DNA of 64,000 bases, from positions 5,830,667-5,894,666 of the forward strand of contig JASSKH010000020.1 in assembly GCA_031763025.1 (NCBI GenBank), in the 5' to 3' direction. Below, piece after piece: positions 11,404 through 24,000 of this stretch. Below the pieces are notes generated by a model. The model was not told where the DNA came from, ran no database searches, and was given only the letters and a program-made list of their open reading frames with translations. Position 1 is the first letter of the stretch. Every line of letters begins with the position of its first letter. The DNA comes from Macrocystis pyrifera (lineage: Eukaryota; Sar; Phaeophyceae; Laminariales; Laminariaceae). The position numbers and the translations under genes were made by a program.

Positions 11404-11502
11404 CGGGGGACCATAGTAAGTAGGACAAAATATTGTTAGTAAAGGTGGGGAAATGTATAGGTTTTTGTGTCTACCATAGGTCCTATTTACTATGGTCCCC
11501 TG
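11404..11502 (+). mobile_element. MITE copy, 99 bp
   Basis: Same family, flanked by TA. The right end carries one change (CCCCTG for CCCCCG). Orthologous copies are at 33663-33761 and 58089-58187. Confidence 0.85.
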
Positions 11503-13283
11503 TAATAGTACATGAATCATGAAACACTGGAGATAGACTACAGCAGTGCAAAAAAAAAAGCGTGTGCACTCCGGGTGTTGGTTTTCTTTCCTTGGTTCCC
11601 CTTGGTGTTTTTAGTTTGTTCTCGGGTTCTGACGAGGGTGTTTTCCGGTGATCGACGAGAGTAGCCTCATTTCTGCTTCGTTGTTTCTGGGGATATTATT
11701 TTGGGGTCGATCGACGTTGAATCTCATCGTGCACGTAAAAGCGTGTCGTCTCCTAAAAAATAGCTCGTAGCGAATATACTCCACCCGTAGCCGTTTCACC
11801 CCTCACCTTGGTAGCCCTACAGCTTTACGTCAGCATATGCTACTGTTTGTGCTGTCCTCGTACAAACGGTATCGTGTACAATAAATACCAAGTACGCGGT
11901 GGCATGTTATCTTTCTTGTCCCTGGATCGCGAGAAATGATCATGCACACCACTTTAAAATAAAGAATTCATTCAAATATCTCGATCTTCAGAGCCACTCA
12001 CTCGTTCATCTTAGTCACAGATAGTTCGTCCCGATAGAGACCAAGATGCCCTCACCTACCGAAGGTGATACCATATTACTGTACTCTCGGGTATCAGCTG
12101 CAACTCATTTGGTTCGTGTGTGTGTTTCAAAGCGTTCACATGGGGACGAGGTTTTTTTCATTCGAGTCGGCACCTTTCGTCGTATGTCCCTCGAAGTACG
12201 TGCTGACGTTGGCCACGACCGCTCTCAACGCATCATCGCACATACACACATGGAGGCACAGGACGTGTCAAAACGAAGAAATTAATGTGCATGCCTCGTA
12301 CAGCACTACGAGAATGTCTGACTCCTCAACCAGACATCGGGATAGCGAACGTACTACCACATGAATCATGCGGCAGAAGTGCCAAAGTAGATCAGTTGTG
12401 GTAGGCATCCATCCATGGAGGACGTGCCTCACCCCCACCGCGCACTAAATCTTTCGTTCCCTCCTTCCTCTTCACATCGAAGCGGCTGAAGTCGAGACAA
12501 GGCAAACCCCAGGTGCGTCTATTAATAGACTGCTGTTGTGCGCGGAGGTCAGGTGAGGGTATTCACGTGACGAAGAGATTTTTGTTCGTTGAGAGGGCAT
12601 TGACCGAAGGAAGCGGGCGTCGAGACTATATCCAAAGTAGGAGTTGCCCATACCACCCCCTCGTTAAACGTCATCACGGCCAGGCCCGAATATCATAGCG
12701 CAGACAGAAACCAAGCAGATAGACCACTGCTGCAAAACCTGTTAAGCAAACCTCCTCCGACCTCCTCTCGAAGGGTCAGATAGTCCCGTGGCGCGCAAAT
12801 GAATCGGTAACGCGGCCGTCTTACAAAGGGGATAATCAGCACTACACCCCCCCCTTCGATCATTACCGTTTTGTTCCGGAGAACAGGTGGGCCGCGGTCA
12901 CTCCCGATACCTACCGAGAGCGGGCGAGACGTGTACCTTGTAACTTTCCGCCACACGTCATCTGGAGGGATTTTCTGTGTTTGCCAACACAACTAATATT
13001 TATACCGTTTGCGCAGATTTCCGCAGGGTCTAAGAATTGTACCGGAATGGATGTTTAGCCAATCGATCCCGATCCCGCCGAGCCGGGCAGCCAAAATACC
13101 TTAAACAAGAACACGATAGCAAGAGTAGAGTATGTTGGCGCCTCGTAATAATTAAACACCAGACAACAAAAAGAGTAGGAAGCGTTGTCTCGAGCGATTG
13201 CGGTGCGTTCGGACGACGACGACTGCGCGAGCTGCGCCCGCACCTGTGCAGCATGACGATGATCTGGAGCAATTGGGCTATTA
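11503..13283. other. Unit 2 spacer between MITEs, no gene recognised
   Basis: About 1.8 kb repeated at 33762-35502 and 58188-59924. Candidate frames (for example 12046-12285) change reading between units through 1-bp indels in a GT-rich stretch near 12120, so they are unlikely to be proteins. No RNA gene seen. Confidence 0.6.
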
Positions 13284-13381
13284 CGGGGGACCATAGTAAC
13301 TAGGACCTACGGTACAGACAAAAACCTACATATTTCCCTATTGTTACTAACATTATTTGGTCCTACTTACTATGGCCGCTT
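13284..13381 (-). mobile_element. MITE copy with decayed end, locus B of unit 2
   Basis: Reverse orientation relative to copy A. The terminus near 13381 is degraded (GCCGCTTTACCG in place of the usual end). The same degraded end is seen at 60020 and 39170, so the decay predates unit duplication. This is the empty site for the 3.6-kb insertion at 35552-39117. Confidence 0.8.
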
Positions 13382-13407
13382 TACCGTGGTGTGCACCCCT
13401 TTTATTA

Positions 13408-13506
13408 CGGGGGGGCATAGTAATTAGAGCCAAATATTGTTGGTAAAAATAGTGTAATATACAGGTTTTTATGTATACCATAGGTCCTGTTAACTATCGT
13501 CCCCCG
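13408..13506 (+). mobile_element. MITE copy, diverged
   Basis: Begins CGGGGGGGCATAGTAATTAG and ends CCCCCG. Orthologues are at 39195-39292 and 60049-60146. Confidence 0.8.
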
Positions 13507-14369
13507 CAATAATACTCACGTTTGCTCCTTGATGTACAAGCATACGGTAATAATGTTGCTATATAATTGCACCATACACCAAAAATCTGGCAAAAGTGCA
13601 AAGATATACGCGATCGTGTGTACTTCGGCGTAGATGTCTCGAAAGACGGCTCTTGGGATACACACAGAGCAAGAGCGGTATGAATATTACTAGGAAAGGG
13701 TAAAGCACACGTACGTAGGTGTGTTCACATTTTTATTTATTTACAAAGGTTATTTCTATCACACCCATCGACATCCAGCACACGCACTCAGCGTCCGTGC
13801 TGATACTCGTCCTGCTGCAAGGAAATGCAACAAGCTGCGATGTACTGCATGATACGTAGTCAGGAACTACGAGACGGAGATGAGCCGAAGCTAACAACCG
13901 ATAGCGCTGTGTGAACAGGCAATCGATGCAGTTTTGCATGCGTATTCCGTAGCAGAGACGGGAACCTGTATGCTATTGCTGCATTGAGTACTATTAACAC
14001 TGCTGCAACTTCTGATCGGCCTTATTTTTGTTTTTCAGTGTTTCGTTCGTATTTCTTCTTCTCCGTCCTTCTGCAGTGTTTATCTTTGTCTGGGATCTTT
14101 TGCTTCTTTCGTGCTTTTCTGTCCCTTCCACGTGTGTGTGCTATTGTTCATATTACATCAGTACCATAATATTGTGCTCTTCTTGCGTCATGTTATCCTA
14201 TCTCAATTCAGCACTTACTCCATTTATGTTCGTCTGCTTTTACATTGCAGCAGTACGTACAGAAGAAGTAACTTGTGCCATGATAAGTGTACCCTGGTTT
14301 ATAGTATGTTGACCAACCACCAGTAGGGACCGTTACACATTATTCTAGTAATTGGATCTTACTCCTTTT
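13507..14369. other. Unit 2 spacer, no gene recognised
   Basis: AT-richer DNA with pyrimidine-rich runs near 14030-14130 and no recognisable protein. Repeated at 39293-40156 and 60147-61010. Confidence 0.55.
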
Positions 14370-14539
14370 ACCGTCTGGAGGAAGATATCTTGTACTCGTA
14401 ATACCGGTGCCCGGGTTGGTATTCCTCCGTACACGTATTCCGTTTACCGTCTAGGAATATGGAATAAGATATCTTGTATTTATAATACCGGTGCGCAGGT
14501 TCGTATTCCACCGTACACGTATCCCGTTTACCGTCTAGG
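14370..14539 (+). repeat. 84-bp minisatellite, two copies
   Basis: Successive ATACCGGTGC sequences are 84 bp apart, with ACCGTCT bounding each copy. Two copies here, three in unit 3 (40157-40410) and two in unit 4 (61011-61180). Confidence 0.85.
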
Positions 14540-14640
14540 ATAATATATTTGTATTTGCGGAAAGGATACGCAGACTATCATCTATAAATAGCCGAGGAGA
14601 CAGAGATGTACGCACGTGGTATGTCCATACGTCGGGTTTT

Positions 14641-14775
14641 ACGGGGGGTTGTACTATTGGAGTTGAAGGTAACGCTTGCACCCTTACGGGGTGTTGTACT
14701 CTTGGAGTTGAGGGTAACGCATGCACCCTTACGGGGTGTTGTACTATTGAAGTTGAGGGTGGCGAATGCACCCTT
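14641..14775 (+). repeat. 45-bp minisatellite, three copies
   Basis: ACGGGG(T/G)GTTGTACT recurs at 14641, 14686 and 14731. The period is a multiple of three, so an open frame runs through it giving a 15-residue repeat (RGVVLLELRVTHAPL). Copy number is 3, 3 and 2 in units 2, 3 and 4. A protein is not otherwise supported. Confidence 0.85.
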
Positions 14776-14796
14776 GCCAGTAGATTATAGCCGGTT

Positions 14797-14821
14797 GAAG
14801 CCAGATGATACCTCTGGCTTC
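14797..14821 (+). other. Short hairpin, 9-bp stem
   Basis: GAAGCCAGA and TCTGGCTTC pair perfectly around a 7-nt loop, followed by CAAAAA. Unit 3 has a 10-bp stem (40668-40692). Unit 4 (61393-61417) has A to G in the 5' arm, leaving a G-T pair. Function unknown. Confidence 0.6.
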
Positions 14822-15180
14822 AAAAAGCATCTGCTTCCCCCCCCCCTCCCTTCTCCCTCTTCTCACTTGCCCCTTCGAGCAAGCCTTGCATCAATAAAAT
14901 AAGAGAACGCCTATAAGAACTAGGTCTGAGTTTGACCAAGCACAGACACCTGTGTCACACCTCTTCTGTGGATCCTCATCCCTTGGAACCCTTAGTGCTC
15001 TCTCACATCACACTTGGCGTCGTCGACAGGACAACATCTCTGCTCGTGGCCACCGCTTCGACCTTTTCTTCGAGCCTTCTCCTCCCTTTAGGTGTGAGCC
15101 TTCCTCCTTTTTCTTTGTTTTGGCATGAGTCGAGCCACTGTATTTTAGAGTACCTTGTCTTTCTTCCGTGTAACCTATTA
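14822..15180. other. Unit 2 spacer, no gene recognised
   Basis: Pyrimidine-rich sequence between the hairpin and the next MITE. An AATAAAAT motif lies near 14892. No gene seen. Confidence 0.5.
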
Positions 15181-15284
15181 CGGGGGACCATACGGTAGTA
15201 AATAGGACCAAATGTTGTAGGTTAAAATAGGTAACTATATAGGTTTTTGTGTGTAGCGTAGGTCCTATTTACTATGGCCCCCCG
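15181..15284 (+). mobile_element. MITE copy, 104 bp
   Basis: Same termini with TA on both sides. A small insertion (ACGGTAG) lies near the left end. Orthologues are at 41051-41154 and 61779-61882, sharing the insertion. Confidence 0.85.
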
Positions 15285-16978
15285 TAATACTGTTGTTGTC
15301 GTGTCCCTTCGTATCCCATACGTTGGAATCTCATTGGCGGTTGCTCCTTGTGTAACCTGCTACTTACTGTTGTCGTGTCCTTTCGTATCCCCATACGTTG
15401 GCATCTCATTTGTCGACCTCGACCAAATTGCTCTGATTTTGGTATTCTCTGTGTCACTAACACATTCGTAACTTGTGGTGGTATCTTTCTGGAATGAAGA
15501 ATCTATGTAGAGACGGACACTGGATGTGCTCGTTCCGTTACTGTAGGTAGAAAAAACAGAGTAATATGAAGTGAACACAACATGCCTATTCATGGCTGGG
15601 ATGACCAGCAGGCAAGGATTTCACGCCCTACCTTGATGACTCGTGTCCGTCTATCATTCCCTCTCTTTTACTACCGTACGTCGTATCTGTTTTCTTCTAC
15701 ATGTCCACAATAAGCACATGAACGCATAACAACGTAGTATAACAAGTAGATTAGAATCTCTCTTCGTGCAGTCAATCTCGTTTTCCCCCCGTCATCAAAG
15801 CAAGTGTTTCTTCGGAGACACTTACTTGGTGCCACTCTGCATATTGCGCATATCTTCCCAGAACGATAGCCTCGACACGCATCCTTCCAACGAATGCAAT
15901 ACATGCGTTGGGATTTTGCGTCTGTCGATAGACGAGGAAGGTCATTCGCTTTGGCCATAGGAGTGGGTATGAAAAAACTCTCTGAGATCGGTAGAACATG
16001 CCAATGTATGTTTACTACTATGGAACAGCGACCCGTTCTTTTGATTGTTCTACTGAGGATTTGCTCGTAAAATAACACGCTTTGTGGGAGATCTATCAAA
16101 GCCGTCGCGGATAATGAAGACGAAAGCATAAGCTCGCATGCCACCGTTGAAGATCGTGTCGCTTTTGCGGCCGAACGGAAGCCGAGAATGACGACGGTCG
16201 TTGATTCAATTTGTCAAGCAGTATGTAAAATATAAACTACCAGATAGCTTAAGCTCGTCCTGTAAATATCAAACGAAACACTTCACGAAAGAAACAGTTT
16301 TCTGTGGCAGTAGATTCACTATAAATGATAGGCGCGTATCTCCCAAGGCGCCGGGTAGGGTTTTCGAATGGAGCAAAAAAAGCGTTTTCATCCGTCTGTC
16401 TGACACCATCAGCTTGACGATTGGCCTGGTGACACCCCCCCCCTTCTTTTGTGGTCATACCCCCACGGTCGTGCATGATAATGAGTACACCCCTCTCCCT
16501 TTGTCACCTATGTTTTTTTCTTCCTCAAACGTACCTCAGTACATGTCGCCCGCGCGTGTTCTACATTCATTCCTCGTTACATGTTTTGACTTATTCCAAG
16601 TACTGCGTCAGCTGTGCATAGGTTACGCGTATGGGCCTTCGTTCAGCAGTAGCGAAAACCTAGCAAAATAATGGGCCATGGAGAATAGATTGGCGCTTCT
16701 TGACGCATATACCCGCATTCGTGACAGCGTGAATCTAGGGCAAGTGTGCAGAATTAAAGGAGACAGAGTGGGCTGAAACTTGTTTCGCCTCTTGCCACTT
16801 AACCGCGGTGACAGCGATAAAATCTTACCTGGTACGTATATGATCTCTCGAACGTCCTTGAACTATATTTGACACACGCTCTGCACCACCTCCTGCCCCC
16901 CCTCGCAAATATTTTCATTTGTCTCCTTTTACTACCTTCCCTGCCGTGCCGCTTAAGGCCGCCGAAAACTCGCAAATT
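15285..16978. other. Region upstream of GDPH gene exon 1
   Basis: About 1.7 kb that must hold the promoter of the gene starting at 16979. No clear TATA box just before the start. A 157-codon minus frame (15671-16144) is shared only in part with units 3 and 4: an indel near 15835 changes its C-terminus, so I do not call it. Confidence 0.5.
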
Positions 16979-19900
16979 ATGCGGGCGGCTCTCGGGCTTT
17001 TGGTGGCGGGTCTGTCCGCTCAGGCGGTCGTCGGCAAGGTAAACAAACCTCCTGCTCTCGGTTTCTTCGCGAATATCCACCTATGCGATGAGTAGACCTG
17101 TGTGCCGGAAGGCTCTCACGACATACAACCATTCGATAAGAGTACCGTTGGCGAACTTGCTGGCTTCAGTCCGCAAGCCGTTAGCGAAGCCAGCAGATGG
17201 CCAGCGGGCTTGCCGACTTGACTCAGCTCTTCAGTAATGAGACGTGCTCCGTAGGGGTAAACCTAATGTTTCGGAGGGTCTTCACTTGAGGTGGCGCTTT
17301 ATGCCCCACCCAAAGCTTGATTTTGACTAAACGTCATTTCAGGAAATGAAGGCGCTCCGCTGGTTGAGAAAATCTCGTTCGCTAAGATATCATGTCGTAC
17401 GCAAACTACTTTTTTTCTGGTGAAACACAAATGGGATTCCAACGGTTTTGAATGGTCCCTCAGTTTGGTATATTGCCCCGCCAGGCAGAAAGGTCTGGGC
17501 CCGAACGTACCCCCCTCCCTACCGCACTGTAGTGGCCCTTACCTCACTGCTGTAGTGATCCTTACCGCACTGCAATGGCGTGACTCGCACGCTGTATACC
17601 TATCGCCTCTCCGCAGTCCTCCACCACCCCAATACATTACCACGCCGGCCGATTGCTTTTTTTTTAAATACCACGGTCGACACATTTTCGTGAGAGGACC
17701 ATAAACAACGTCAAAACCTACAATAGAACACGTTATTCTGTGTTTTCTGTTCGTTTGTATGTGAATCTGCTTCATTTTACACCTGTGTGGCACATAATTT
17801 ACAGCCGGATCTGCCTCCAGTTGTCGGGCCGTGCAGAGATGTTCGGACTTACAAATGCTGATACGCCTCGTCCATCCACCCTCCCGACCAGCAAGTTGTT
17901 TGCGCGGTCTGCGGACACAACTATGTTGGAGAGTCTCGCTCGAAACCCAGAGATAGCGACTGATTTTGGCCTTCATAGCGACTGTTTTTGGGCCTTCATT
18001 GTTGACTGTTTTCATTGGTCTTCATCGACCGTTAGTGTGAGCACGAAGTAACACGAGTAGGACCATGCCTCCAACCAAAGCAGTGGTCGAGACTACTGCA
18101 GTCCGTCATTTCATGCCGCCACTTCTTCCGTCGAAAGTTCGATAATTGCCCATTGTAGCCGTGCTTTTACTGCTGTGAAGTCCACACCCCGTCCAGGTAC
18201 GATAGTTGCCCACAGACTGCATCTGCCGTAGCCTTCCTCACTCACACCCCGAAATCGTATCCCGCGTAGCTGTCGTACTTTATCCCCCAAGACTGCGTTC
18301 GGTTTGCAACAAAGCACTGCCCCATAATCTCTCCCATTCACCCCCCCCACCCCGAACAAACTTGTCCCCGCTGTATGTCGTACTTTGGCCATCAGGTAGA
18401 TGGCTCCCACGACAAGGACAGCGTTGTCCACTACGAAGACGTCGTGTCAGGGACCTACCACCGGAACCTGCAAGGGCTCGGCGGGCCACCTAGACCCCCC
18501 GGGGGGGGGGCACCCCGACCGGGAGGACCACCCTCGCCGGTAGGTGGTGTCCCGTCGATCTTCAGGTTCTCCGGAGTCGTCCTCAATATCGCTCCGGGTT
18601 CCACCGTTACCATCAGGTGCATCGTAACGGTAACAAGCCCCGACGGGACTACTGAACAGTACGAGGAGGACGTTGTAGTTGGCCCTGACGGCACCGGGAA
18701 CTTGGAAATCGGTACGAATGTGTGCGACGGCTGCACCGCAACAGTGGTAGCGGGGGAGTGCCTCGCCGGAGACTGCGACGGATACGACGAGGACGAAACC
18801 AACCAAAACCTTGTCGCTAACGTGAGTGCGGTTCGGTTCAGCGGAGTGATGCTCAGATTGGAAAGGCCACTTGTCCCTATTTTGTGTCGGGGCCGGGTCG
18901 AGGGTCGAGGCTACCAACGCAGCCCGCACACATTATTCAAACCACATTGTCCCAACGGAACAGCCAACCTAATAGTTTCGACATTGACAGTCGAGTACCG
19001 GTGTAATTTGATTCAGATGTCTTGCTTTTCGGCTATTGTCATGCTCGTTACCATATGATAGGATTTGTGCCCCGAATATATTTCAAGTAGACCGGCGTGT
19101 ATCACTTTCCCCACTGTTCTCGTTCCCTTGCACCAACACACCTCAAACCAACACTGCACCCTCGGTGCCAACTCAAACTGCCCACCTGAATACAGCCACA
19201 CCCCCACCCTTCCTCACCCCTTCCCGCCTTACCACCTCCTTGTCCCACGTGTACACCTTTCGCCGTGCCGAACATCAATATCAACCAGCTGGCCGGTGAC
19301 CCCCACATGACCGGCCTGTTGGGCCAGAGAATCGACTGGGCCGGAGAGGACGGCGCTTGGTACTGCCTCATCTCTAACGGGCCCGACTTCCACCTCAACG
19401 TGCGGCTCACCACCCCCATGCCGGTGGAGTTCCCCGAAAGGCAGCTCGTCTCCGCGGTGAGCATCATCACCGACAACGGCCTCCACTCCCTGCTCGTCGA
19501 GGTGAAGGACCCCTACAGCACGGTCACCGAAGGCTGCCCGGCGGCCCCCTGCTTGGCCGACGGAGGCCTCCGTATCCAGGTGGACGAGATTGACTCCGAC
19601 GCCCTTCAATCGCCCGCCGAGAACGTAGTCCTGTCGGGCGAGCCAGGGTCATCCGATGTCATTGTCTCTGCCGCCAACCTACCCGCGGAGTGCCGGCCGT
19701 TCGGCGGGGACCGTATCTGGGCGGCGCACTTCGCCGAAATGATGGCCGCCCGCCGCTTAAACATCCGTCTCGGCGCTGTCTCCTTCGCCGATTGGCTCCT
19801 AAAGCCCGAACCCCTGGCCGCTCCGACCTGGTGCGCCCAGTACCTGCAAGAGGGAGGAATCGCTGGGCTTCTCGCCACGCGCTCAGAGCATGCCACCTTC

Positions 19901-20203
19901 CGCGTGGAAACCCCGGTGGCTGTTGTGAGGATCGACGTTGGCGTGAACTATCAGGACCTCGAGATTGCCCCCGACGGTACCACGGTGCTTCCCGAGCTGG
20001 AATTCTGGCAAACAGACCTCGGGTTCGACGTGCTTAAGCTGTCTGACGACGTTACCGGCCTGCTGGGTGACACCTCTCGCTTTGCTCTCGACAGCGAGGG
20101 GGCGCCCGTGACCAGCGGCGTCGGTGCCATCCACGCCCCCGTCGAGAGCTACCGCGTGGCCGGTGCCTATGCTCGGGACTTCGAAAAGCTGCACGAGAAA
20201 TAA
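16979..20203 (+). CDS. Secreted GDPH (VWD-like) protein, complete copy spanning units 2-3
   Basis: Predicted three-exon gene: 16979-17038, 18396-18821, 19289-20203 (466 aa). Exon 1 starts at ATG and encodes a signal peptide (MRAALGLLVAGLSAQAVVGK). Its donor is AAG|GTAAAC. Exon 2 follows a pyrimidine-rich CAG acceptor and encodes an acidic stretch (VDGSHDKDSVVHYED), a Gly/Pro-rich linker (residues about 47-73) and a beta-rich Cys-containing domain (CDGC, GECLAGDC). It ends at AAC|GTGAGT. Exon 3 opens with LAGDPHMTGLLGQR, then WAGEDGAWYC, a VWD-like signature. All junctions are phase 0. VWD domains mediate assembly of extracellular proteins; a cell-wall or secreted role is inferred. Splice sites are predicted and extra small exons in the 1.36-kb intron 1 cannot be excluded. 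Confidence 0.72.
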
Positions 20204-20204
20204 A
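20199..20204 (+). terminator. AATAAA overlapping the stop codon
   Basis: Same arrangement as at 3934-3939: the TAA stop lies within AATAAA. Confidence 0.4.
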
Positions 20205-22029
20205 GGCATGTTGTGGTCGGGGAACGCCGTCTTAGTGGTCAACCACGCCTTTTGACATAGACAGCCAGCAGCGTTCAATATGCAGGGGCTTCAAGAATGT
20301 CAGAGGGCAGAGGAAGGCGCGTAATCGCCAAGGGGAAGCATCAAATGAGTGTTCACTCACGCGTTTGACGGTAGGCATCAGCGTTGAATATGAAGGTGGT
20401 GGTGCGTTCTCCCACCGTGGGGTGCACTAATATCTCCACGGTGCTGGTAGTTACGGAACTGACTAAAAGACGTAGCATTACGCACGTTGCCAGCTTCGTT
20501 CGGAGGGTAGCCAGCTTCGTTTGGAAAGTAGATGCCAGGAAGAGGAAGACAACGCGTGACTGTTTCACTAGCCTGGGGGTATTTTGCTTTGGCGGCATCG
20601 ACATTGCACGTTTCAGCCGCTCGGATGAAAACGCGTGTGTTATGGGGACGGGTGGGGAACGGGAAAGGTTGAGGCATGCCTCCGGGACGGAGCACATTGT
20701 GTCTCCTGGGTTCACCATGTCTATTCTGATAGGCACGCCTTGCCCACCTCCTCTTCTCTCTTGAAGGTACAACATTCCCTCGGTTATATTTATGGCAGGT
20801 GATAATTTTCGTGCATGGTATATAGGTGCCGCGTGACTCAATCATAGTCCTGTGGTACGGTTTTGATGATGTGCGTACAACAGGTAATTCGTGAGAGGGC
20901 AAGTCTTCGTGTTTGGCCAGATCACATGGGGATGAGCATAATTATTTATCCCAGTGTTTTCGATCGATGAGGTTGGTGGAAGTTGCCTGAAAAGGGTGGT
21001 AGAAGCTTTTGACCCCGGCGTGTCGGCGTGTACACTTGGGGGGTCCTCTGTGTACGTGGAATGCACATATACATCGGTGGGATATCGATCGCTGGCACAA
21101 TGTGCATATCGCCTAAACATCGGCTGCATTGGGGTATAGGGACCCGTGACATAGCCCGTCCTGCGAAGGGTCCCTCCCGCCCTTTCTTGTCCTTTGTGTT
21201 GCACGCTGTGCTCATGTGTATGCATGGAAGCGCTTTTCAGTGTTTTCTTGCTGCAACAAAATGCGTTTTTATTGTGCAGTGTGCGTGTAGCTGTTTGAGT
21301 AGTCAACGAGAGTTTGTTCTAGTTTGTTCTCCCACCACGTGAGCACGAATTCAACAGGCGGAGGGGCGATTTCCACGAGTAAAATGCCATGAGTAACGTG
21401 TGCGCTCTGTCGTCACACTATAAATACATGTACTCTATCCACCGTGCTCAAAATCGATCTCTCCTTTGCGTTTAGGGGCACTTAACCTTTCGTCTCTGTT
21501 TTGTGACAAATATTAATGGGCAGGAATTGCTTTCGTGAGACTGGAATGCCCTGTTGATGGCATGGGCTTCAAGTGCAGACGAGTGTATGATTGCCAAGAT
21601 TGGTGGGAAAGAAGGAGGGGGGGGGGGGGGGGGGGGGGGAAGGGCCTGTCCTTGCCTGACCCTGGCATCTCCCACATGCCTGGTACACGTTATACTCCTG
21701 GTATTAATCGTTTCTGTAGACTAATTTCGCAGGTACTGTACCAGAACTGCGGGGAATTCATGCACGGCGGTGATAATTCTTAGTCGTGCTCTACGCCGGT
21801 GGCACATGCGAGTTTCGGGTGCACTGGCTAGTGCGGAGTGATGCGGTCGAGAGGGTGCAGGAACGTCTACAGCGCCGATGATATTCTCCGCATAATGATA
21901 TTTTCGTGAATACACTGGTTGGAAAAATGGGACCGGCATGAGGAGTGACCGAGCTAGGGACAAGGGAGCGCAACCAACCGGCTATTACCCCTTACCCTCC
22001 GCTGTTTTTTCTGCAAACTATAACGCATG
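20205..22029. other. 3' flank of unit 3, no gene recognised
   Basis: Homologous to 3940-5790, with indels that alter the short frames (for example a 3-bp loss near 20490). A CACTATAAATAC TATA-like sequence lies near 21416. No gene seen. Confidence 0.55.
21617..21639 (+). repeat. Poly-G tract, 23 bp
   Basis: Pure G run homologous to 5343-5373 and 47692-47714. Confidence 0.9.
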
Positions 22030-24000
22030 TTGCTTACTCAGATACCAGTATGCTCTACCATTACGAATGTTATAATTTGACATTTCGAACGGACGTTCAT
22101 CACACGCTGAGACGAGAGCCCATGCAGGAACTACCTTGCCCAGCAGTTCGAGGACACCAATTCATATATCGCTCTCATCTGCAACGGACTTGCTCGATCC
22201 ACAAAATCGAGACCGCTCCCCTGCGTCAAGCTCGTATCGCCAGTACACACCAGTTTCAAGGCTAAACCCCCCGACAGTGGTTTTAGATGCGTCCGGAAAC
22301 AGAGTACGTCTAGGGGGGCGCTCAAGCAAATGATACGTCGGAGCCGACAAAGTTCCTCCGCGCACGTCCAACCCTTCGTCAACAAACCACCGCCAAAACT
22401 CAAGGTCACCATGGAACTCGGGTCCCAGGGCGAGACGCCGCCCGGGGTTTGCCATATCGCAATCAAAATCAGCTCCGGCGGCAATGCGCGGCATACCGAC
22501 CGAAGCCAACAAGCGGTTAACAAAGAAACGCCCCGGACGCACAGCACAAGAAACAGAAACATGCATGAGAAAGCCAACTAACTGCGACACCTGCTTCGCG
22601 GAAGCGGATGCACCAGACAAGGGCCACTCCGCGAGGGTATTGTGCAGCTTGAGGCGCTTGTGAGACGGCGACGTGACCGTAAGCGCTTCAATATCAATGA
22701 TCCATCCCAACACTTTGAGTTGCGTGTCTCAGTTTGTTTTTTTCTTGGCTGAAAAGGGGGGTGGATCGGAAACACCACGTTCGCCCAACAAGCGAAAATG
22801 GTCCGACGCCAGCGACTGTACAGCACGCAAGCAACGCCGGCCGTCCGGCCACCATTGCAACTCGACTAGAATGCCATCGTCTACGTAGCACCTTACAAAC
22901 AAAATGCTCCCGGTGTTGCCCCCTGAACCAGGAACGAGCCCACAATCACTCGGAATAGCAACAACCCGAACCCCCTGCGGCGGGGAGATTTCATCGTGCG
23001 CAACGGTGGCAGCCCCTTGTTGGGAAACGTCTGCGCCTTGAGACGCAGAGTAGGTGTGAGCATGCGCGCAGAGGCCATCAACTCCCAAAACCCAGGACTA
23101 TTACGCCAACCAAACTGCAAGCGCAAATCCACGACAACGTGATTGCCGATAACGTTACCAAAAATCGATGCGCCTGCCGGATAAAAAAAAAAAAACTGTC
23201 GAAAAGCGTCCTTGACGTCAACACGGCACAGGAGGATCCGAGCGCGAATACCGTGCGTCTGTGGCAAAAACAACATCCGTAAAAGCACATCACGAAGCAC
23301 ATGGCCGAGCTCGCACGATGGCGTGAAGTCAAAGTCAGTGTTACCGTTAACACTGGTTCGACCGCCCTCGCGCGCAAACGTAAGATCGTGAATAATCCTT
23401 CACTTAGGTTCGAGAACGACGCTCAGCGGTGAAATGCGAAGACCCTGGATCTCGTCTGCAAAACGCAAATCAAACACCACCGCTCGGCCATGCACAACGT
23501 CTGCGCATATCATATGATGGATAGCCACAGTATGCGTGTCAACGCCCGGGTGGTTACCACACGCAAGTTCTGTGGTCAAATCCCCCCCCCGTGCGACGCC
23601 GACAGGCGCGCCCGGCGCCAGCACACGAAGCAACAAAGAAATACGGGGGAATTGCTATATCTCACCAAACCAGTGCTGTACGACGGCAACGTTAATATAC
23701 GGAGAGAACAATGAGGAGCCGATGGTGGACAGGAAAAGGGGAACACTGTCTTGGCACTGTCGCAAGAGTGAGGAGCTGAGCGAAGCGACCTGATCGAGGC
23801 TCGCTGAGCCTCGCCCGGACACTGCCTGTGCCACTACCTCCCGAGCGGCAAGCCACGCATCTACCTCATTTATTCTCGACGCATCCACAAACGCGCGTCA
23901 CCGACCGCACCCTGTACACACACCGTGTCAACGGGCAAATAACTCGCACGCACGCCCATACCCGTACCTTTCTCTGAGAAGGGAACCGAACCCGGAGTCA
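22030..24000 (-). pseudogene. Reverse transcriptase-RNase H remnant, copy 2
   Basis: Carries the TGA before RIIHDLTF (23400-23402) shared with both other copies; VDVKDAFRQ at 23196-23222; YVDD at 22876-22887; LGWIIDIE; and the RNase H start LFPDASKTTVGGF. A TGA at 22162-22164 is followed by IGVLELLGKVVPAW in the same frame. Frameshifts lie between the VDVKDAFRQ and YVDD blocks and at the A-run before LGWIID. Inactive. Confidence 0.85.

Noticed and set aside
12046-12364. Small protein beginning MPSPTEGDTILL
   Set aside because: A 1-bp difference near 12120 puts units 3 and 4 in another frame after about 25 codons.
15671-16144. A 157-codon minus-strand gene upstream of exon 1
   Set aside because: Units 3 and 4 differ by indels that change the C-terminal reading; no motif recognised.
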